Assembly (NCBI GenBank): GCA_003232445.1
Contig: QIJM01000418.1
Coordinates: 1 to 9,051 of the forward strand
Direction of reading: 5' to 3'
Length of the DNA stretch: 9,051 nt
From: Paraglaciecola arctica
GTDB lineage: Bacteria > Pseudomonadota > Gammaproteobacteria > Enterobacterales > Alteromonadaceae
The position numbers and the translations under genes are program-made. Positions 5,661 through 9,051 of this stretch are shown in pieces; position 1 is the stretch's first letter, and every line of letters starts with the position of its first letter. The notes beneath the pieces were generated by a model. The model made no database searches, was not told the origin of the DNA, and saw nothing but the letters and a program-made list of their open reading frames with translations.

Positions 5661-7232
5661 TTAGTTATCTCGTATAATCTCTCGCGCCGCGTTGTGCCCC
5701 GGAGCACCCGTTACTCCGCCACCTGGGTGGGTGCCAGCACCACACATATACAAACCTTTTATGGGCGAACGATAGTTGCCATGGCCTAACAGAGGCCTAG
5801 TGCTAAACATCTGATCCAGACTCATATTGCCGTGCATAATGTCACCTTTAGTAAGCCCGAATATACGTTCGAGATCAAGCGGGCTCAATAGTTGGCGACC
5901 CAGCACTGACTGTTTGAAACCTGGAGCGAATTTTTCGACCTGTTGAATAATTAAATCTGCTGCTGTTTCACGGTGTTTATCCCAATCGATATCTGGGTCG
6001 AATTGTTGGCAAAACAAACTGGCTACATGTTGGCCTTCTGGGGCGAGTGTATCGTCGAGTGTTGATGGAATAAGCATTTCCACTATCGGTGCTTTAGACC
6101 AGCCATGTTCTTTTGAATCACGGTAGGCTTGGTCGATGTAGGCTGATGTTGGGGCAATCACAATGCCTCCGGTAAGGTGATCTGCGGTGGCACGCTTTTG
6201 CTGCGTTATACAGGTAAACTTAGGTAGTTCACTCAACGCCACGTTCATTCGAAAGGTACCTGAGCCGTTTTTGTAATGTTTCATGCGCCGTGAAAAATCT
6301 TCTGGCAGCTCTTTTGAATCAACTAGTTGGTTATACAGCAGGCTTGGGTTGAGATTTGAGACTATGACTTTTGCTTCTATAGTCTGGCCATTCTCTAACA
6401 ACACACCATATGCTTGACCATCTCGAACCAACACCTTTTTTACCGCAGTATCGGTTTGGATTTCAACACCTTTGGCCATAGCCGACTTCGCCATAGCCTG
6501 TGTAATGGAACCCATACCGCCAATAGCATGACCCCAAACACCTTTTTTGCCGTTTACTTCACCAAATGCATGGTGCATCAAAACGTAAGCGGAACCTGGG
6601 GTTTGTGTATCGGCGTAATTACCAACAATGCCATCGAAAGCAAATGCGCCTTTGACATATTCGTTTTCAAAATATAGGTCTAAAAAATCTGAGACACTTT
6701 TTGTGAAGATATCTAACACAATACGTTCGTCTTCAATGGGTAATTTTCGCAAACGATTGCCAAATTTTGCGGCTTTGAAAATGTCTCTGATCCCGCCGCC
6801 AACATTGGGTGGTGTCTCAAGCAAAAAGTCACGAATGATATCGGCGACCATACCCGTGTCTCTAAAGTATCGGTCTAGTGCGTCAGCATCAGTCTTTGAG
6901 AAACGCGCTATCTCGGCCTTTAAATTATCAGAGCCCACAACAAATGCTAAAAAATTATTGTTATCATGTGGCCATAAATTGTTGACCTTTCTATGCACAA
7001 TCTTCAAGCCGTTTTGGTGAAGTTGTAAATCATCAATCACCTTTGGATTGAGCAAACTTACCGTGTAAGAAGCCACCGAATTGCGAAAGCCGGGGTAAAA
7101 CTCTTCAGTAACAGCAGCACCGCCCACCACATTGCGGCGTTCTAATACGCGTACCATTTTGCCTGCCATGGCAAGGTAGTTGGCACACACTAACCCGTTG
7201 TGTCCGCCGCCTATGATGATTGCATCTAACAT
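5661..7232 (-). CDS. PYROXD2/CrtI-like FAD-dependent oxidoreductase
   Basis: A 523-residue flavoprotein of the phytoene-desaturase-related group (COG1233 type), most like PYROXD2. The N-terminal dinucleotide-binding motif is IIIGGGHNGLVCANYL (5-20), Glu31 in LERRNVVGGAA (30-40) should bind the FAD ribose, and the C-terminal flavin segment is GLYMCGAGTHPGGGVTGAPG around 489-508. Length and both ends are normal for the family, so the gene looks intact. Members desaturate or oxidise C-C or C-N bonds, but substrates of this subgroup are mostly unknown; carotenoid synthesis is unlikely because no crtB or crtE-like gene is present. The start is supported by AGGAAG about five bases before ATG 7230-7232. 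It is the first gene of a minus-strand operon with the antiporter and is divergent from the Rieske oxygenase across a 96-base control region. Confidence 0.9.
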   Translation of the reverse strand: MLDAIIIGGGHNGLVCANYLAMAGKMVRVLERRNVVGGAAVTEEFYPGFRNSVASYTVSLLNPKVIDDLQLHQNGLKIVHRKVNNLWPHDNNNFLAFVVGSDNLKAEIARFSKTDADALDRYFRDTGMVADIIRDFLLETPPNVGGGIRDIFKAAKFGNRLRKLPIEDERIVLDIFTKSVSDFLDLYFENEYVKGAFAFDGIVGNYADTQTPGSAYVLMHHAFGEVNGKKGVWGHAIGGMGSITQAMAKSAMAKGVEIQTDTAVKKVLVRDGQAYGVLLENGQTIEAKVIVSNLNPSLLYNQLVDSKELPEDFSRRMKHYKNGSGTFRMNVALSELPKFTCITQQKRATADHLTGGIVIAPTSAYIDQAYRDSKEHGWSKAPIVEMLIPSTLDDTLAPEGQHVASLFCQQFDPDIDWDKHRETAADLIIQQVEKFAPGFKQSVLGRQLLSPLDLERIFGLTKGDIMHGNMSLDQMFSTRPLLGHGNYRSPIKGLYMCGAGTHPGGGVTGAPGHNAAREIIRDN

Positions 7233-7261
7233 CTGACTTCCTAAAAATTATGTTATGTGAT

Positions 7262-7299
7262 TATTGACAGTATTTGACACTCGTTCAATACTGTCAATA
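7262..7299. promoter_or_regulatory. Symmetric divergent promoter/operator: perfect 13-bp inverted repeat
   Basis: TATTGACAGTATT (7262-7274) and AATACTGTCAATA (7287-7299) are exact reverse complements separated by 12 bases. Within them the plus strand reads TTGACA (7264-7269), 17 bases, AATACT (7287-7292). By symmetry the minus strand reads TTGACA (7297-7292), 17 bases, AATACT (7274-7269). Each would give a start about 30 bases before the Rieske and FAD-oxidoreductase ATGs respectively. An extra TTGACA lies at 7274-7279. A dimeric repressor bound here would close both promoters together. The -35 elements are perfect; the -10 elements match consensus at four of six positions. The regulator gene is not in the window. 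Confidence 0.75.
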
Positions 7300-7328
7300 T
7301 CGCAGATAAAGTAGGCTAACCAAGACCC

Positions 7329-8567
7329 ATGGCGCTGTCAAACTCAGATAAAATAAAACAACTTGTTTCTGCCCAGCAACAGGGATTTTCCCTTGGTCAG
7401 GCATTCTACAAGGATGTTGATGTTTATCATGGAGAGATAAACAATATATTTCTAAAACATTGGTTATTCGCTGGACATGTGTCGCAAATACCCAGTGTTG
7501 GCGACTATTTTACCTTTGAATTTGATACCGAGTCAGTGATTGTTGTACGTACACCTGCGGGTGAGGTGAAAGCCCATATGAATGTGTGTCGTCATCGTGG
7601 CTCAAGAATTTGCCTCGAACAATCTGGTTCGCAAAAATCGCTTACCTGCCCCTATCACGCATGGAGCTATAACTTAGACGGCGAACTGATTTCTGCACGC
7701 AATATGCCAGATGATTTTGCGCGCTCAGAGAACGGCTTACATAAGGTAAAGGTTGAGCTTCTGGGTGGGTTAATTTTTGTATGTTTAAGTGAAACACCTC
7801 CAAGCCTTGCTGCTCTTCGCCAAGATCTTAAGCAAATCTTCGAACTATTCGGCATGAGTACAATGAAGTTAGCTGAGCAGAAGTCGTACCGTATTCCTGC
7901 TAATTGGAAGTTAGCGGTTGAGAACTATCAAGAGTGTTACCACTGTGCGCCGTCACATCAAGAGTTTGCACAAATCCATGTGATGGCCAAGTCACCTAAG
8001 GTCTTTCAAACAGCCAAAGAAAATTTCTCACAGGCAAATCAAGGTAACCCAAAGTTTATAGAATTAAATCGTTATTTCGACTTAGCCGAAGAAGGGCAAG
8101 AAGGGTATCAATATGACCGAAATCCATTGCTTCGTAATGCGCTAAGCGGCAGTTTGGGCGGTAAAACCGTGGCACCGCTGTTGGGGTCTTTGCAAGAATA
8201 TGATGGCGGTGCGTCTGAGTTGATGATTGGGCCGCTTAGTTATTTTCTGATCTACGATGACCACATGCTTAGTTATCGGTTTCTGCCTACTTCTGTGGAT
8301 GAATGCATCTGTGATGTCTCTTGGTTTGTTAATGAGTCAGCAGTGCAAGGGCAGGATTATCAATTGGATCAGCTCACTTGGCTTTGGGATGTGACCACCC
8401 AAGCGGATAAAACCATCATTAGAAATAATCAAAAAGGTGTCGATTCTAGGTTTTATCAACCAGGGCGGCTATCTGAAATGGAAAGTTTTCAGCAGAGTTT
8501 TCTAAATTGGTATCTGCAAGCTTTGGTTTTACCAAGCCATATATGGCTTGTCCAACAACAGGATTAA
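7329..8567 (+). CDS. Rieske non-heme iron oxygenase alpha subunit, GbcA/CntA-like (quaternary-ammonium type)
   Basis: The 412-residue protein has an N-terminal Rieske [2Fe-2S] domain with Cys87, His89, Cys107 and His110 (CRHRG and CPYHAW), and a C-terminal catalytic domain. The iron-site segment NYQECYHCAPSH supplies His205 and His210; Asp360 in TQADKTII is the probable third ligand. The bridging residue between the two metal centres is Glu202, where aromatic-ring dioxygenases have Asp. Glu is known from carnitine monooxygenase CntA and relatives acting on betaines, which favours N-demethylation of a methylated amine over ring attack. The C-terminus ends in the NWYLQAL region normal for the group. 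Such enzymes need a ferredoxin-type reductase, which is not encoded here. The ATG at 7329 has only a weak ribosome binding site but is the only reasonable start. Transcription is divergent from the FAD oxidoreductase and probably shares its operator. Confidence 0.9.
   Translation: MALSNSDKIKQLVSAQQQGFSLGQAFYKDVDVYHGEINNIFLKHWLFAGHVSQIPSVGDYFTFEFDTESVIVVRTPAGEVKAHMNVCRHRGSRICLEQSGSQKSLTCPYHAWSYNLDGELISARNMPDDFARSENGLHKVKVELLGGLIFVCLSETPPSLAALRQDLKQIFELFGMSTMKLAEQKSYRIPANWKLAVENYQECYHCAPSHQEFAQIHVMAKSPKVFQTAKENFSQANQGNPKFIELNRYFDLAEEGQEGYQYDRNPLLRNALSGSLGGKTVAPLLGSLQEYDGGASELMIGPLSYFLIYDDHMLSYRFLPTSVDECICDVSWFVNESAVQGQDYQLDQLTWLWDVTTQADKTIIRNNQKGVDSRFYQPGRLSEMESFQQSFLNWYLQALVLPSHIWLVQQQD
8533..8550. 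repeat. 18-bp perfect palindrome inside the 3' end of the Rieske gene
   Basis: CAAGCCATATATGGCTTG is its own reverse complement and lies 17 bases before the stop codon at 8565-8567. It encodes the residues around PSHIWLV. No T-run follows, so it is not a standard terminator. Its place at the end of a gene convergent with another may be meaningful or chance. Confidence 0.4.
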
Positions 8568-8614
8568 GTTGCGGAAAAAGCTCGCGACCTATCCTTGTTA
8601 ATTATATGCCATTC

Positions 8615-9051
8615 TCACACAGTCATCTGTTGTTGAAACCATTTGACGGTGTCTCTAATAGCAATATCGTGTGACGTACTGGCATTGCCAAATCTATCTT
8701 CGTATTTTTTATGCTCAACTATGTAAGGCTGTTCCCATTCATACATCATCTCTTTCACTTCTCTTAACATTGGATTGAATAATCCTAAAAATGAAACCAT
8801 CAATTTACCAGCAGCCCGTATTTTAATTGGTTGATTTATTTGTTCTTCAACAATTGATACCAGTTGTCGAGTTGTGATTGTTGGTGCATTTGGGACATGC
8901 CAAACCTGACCAAACGAGTCTTGATGATTACTAAGATTGACTAATGCTGTGGCAAAATCCTTTATATATGTGTAAGTGTGTGGCAAGTCAACATTGCCCA
9001 GTAGATTTGCCGGTTTACCTGATAAAGCGGCCTTGAAAAACATTTCACCAA
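8615..9051 (-). CDS. NAD-dependent epimerase/dehydratase family protein, C-terminal part (5' partial)
   Basis: The frame is open to the window edge (residues GEMFFKAALSGKP run across 9049 to about 9011), so the Rossmann fold with the NAD motif and the catalytic Tyr-Lys pair lies outside. The visible part matches the substrate-binding half of extended short-chain dehydrogenases: VDLPHTYTYIKDFATALVNL, GQVWHVPN, TITTRQLVSIV and the terminal DIAIRDTVKWFQQQM. The enzyme would be cytosolic and act on a nucleotide sugar or a related alcohol/ketone; the substrate cannot be told. It ends at TGA (8615-8617), convergent with the Rieske gene across 47 bases without a visible terminator. The Met at 9041-9043 is internal. 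Confidence 0.88.
   Translation of the reverse strand, partial: GEMFFKAALSGKPANLLGNVDLPHTYTYIKDFATALVNLSNHQDSFGQVWHVPNAPTITTRQLVSIVEEQINQPIKIRAAGKLMVSFLGLFNPMLREVKEMMYEWEQPYIVEHKKYEDRFGNASTSHDIAIRDTVKWFQQQMTV

Noticed and set aside
6628..7020. A 130-codon plus-strand ORF opposite the FAD oxidoreductase
   Set aside because: Antisense of an intact conserved gene; low-complexity basic/Ser-rich translation typical of shadow frames.
1..9051. Insertion sequence, integron, prophage, CRISPR array or tRNA
   Set aside because: No transposase, integrase or phage-like protein, no regularly spaced repeats, and no tRNA-like cloverleaf noticed on either strand. The truncated genes are therefore not explained by a visible mobile element.

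Overview
The window looks like chromosomal DNA of a marine gammaproteobacterium, probably of the Alteromonadales (Paraglaciecola/Glaciecola/Alteromonas type). This rests on moderate-to-low GC, the gene families present and the style of the proteins; no rRNA or tRNA is present to anchor taxonomy. I see no insertion sequence, CRISPR array, tRNA or phage gene.

Left part (1-2726), a signalling and periplasmic-binding region that looks eroded. It holds the 3' end of a hybrid histidine kinase (receiver tail plus Hpt domain). Next, in apparent operon with it, is a secreted metallo-beta-lactamase-fold hydrolase that breaks off inside its metal-binding motif. Convergent to these is a sigma-54 activator reduced to its AAA+ and Fis-type HTH domains. 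Divergent from the activator is an orphan PhnD-like periplasmic binding protein. The best ribosome binding site and ATG of that last gene are one frame away from the body of the gene, with the heptamer A AAA AAG at the point where the frames must be joined.

Middle part (2727-4193). An msrB-msrA operon for methionine sulfoxide repair lies on the minus strand, the two genes coupled through a TAATG overlap. It is flanked by two non-coding stretches. The left one has a promoter-like TATAAT and a 12-codon mini-ORF. The right one (408 bases) has an 8-bp inverted repeat, an intrinsic-terminator-like hairpin, an overlapping alternative hairpin and two short ORFs with Shine-Dalgarno sequences. It reads like the 5' leader of a gene that is no longer there.

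Right part (4194-8567), a compact metabolic locus. A PYROXD2/CrtI-like FAD oxidoreductase and a NhaC-family antiporter form a minus-strand operon. A Rieske oxygenase alpha subunit of the quaternary-ammonium type (GbcA/CntA-like, with Glu instead of Asp as the bridging residue) is transcribed divergently. The 96-bp gap between the two transcription units holds a perfect 13-bp inverted repeat. In it TTGACA-17-AATACT can be read identically on both strands, giving a symmetric divergent promoter/operator. I infer a co-regulated pathway for an amine or betaine-like compound, substrate unknown. The oxygenase reductase partner is not in the window. The antiporter coding homology runs upstream of every standard start codon to an in-frame TAG, as though the ATG was lost by one base.

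The right edge (8615-9051) holds the C-terminal part of an NAD-dependent epimerase/dehydratase, convergent with the oxygenase.

A recurring theme is that three genes (hydrolase, binding protein, antiporter) each show a lesion that a single inserted base would repair. This could be real gene decay, recoding for the binding protein, or residual indel errors in the assembly.
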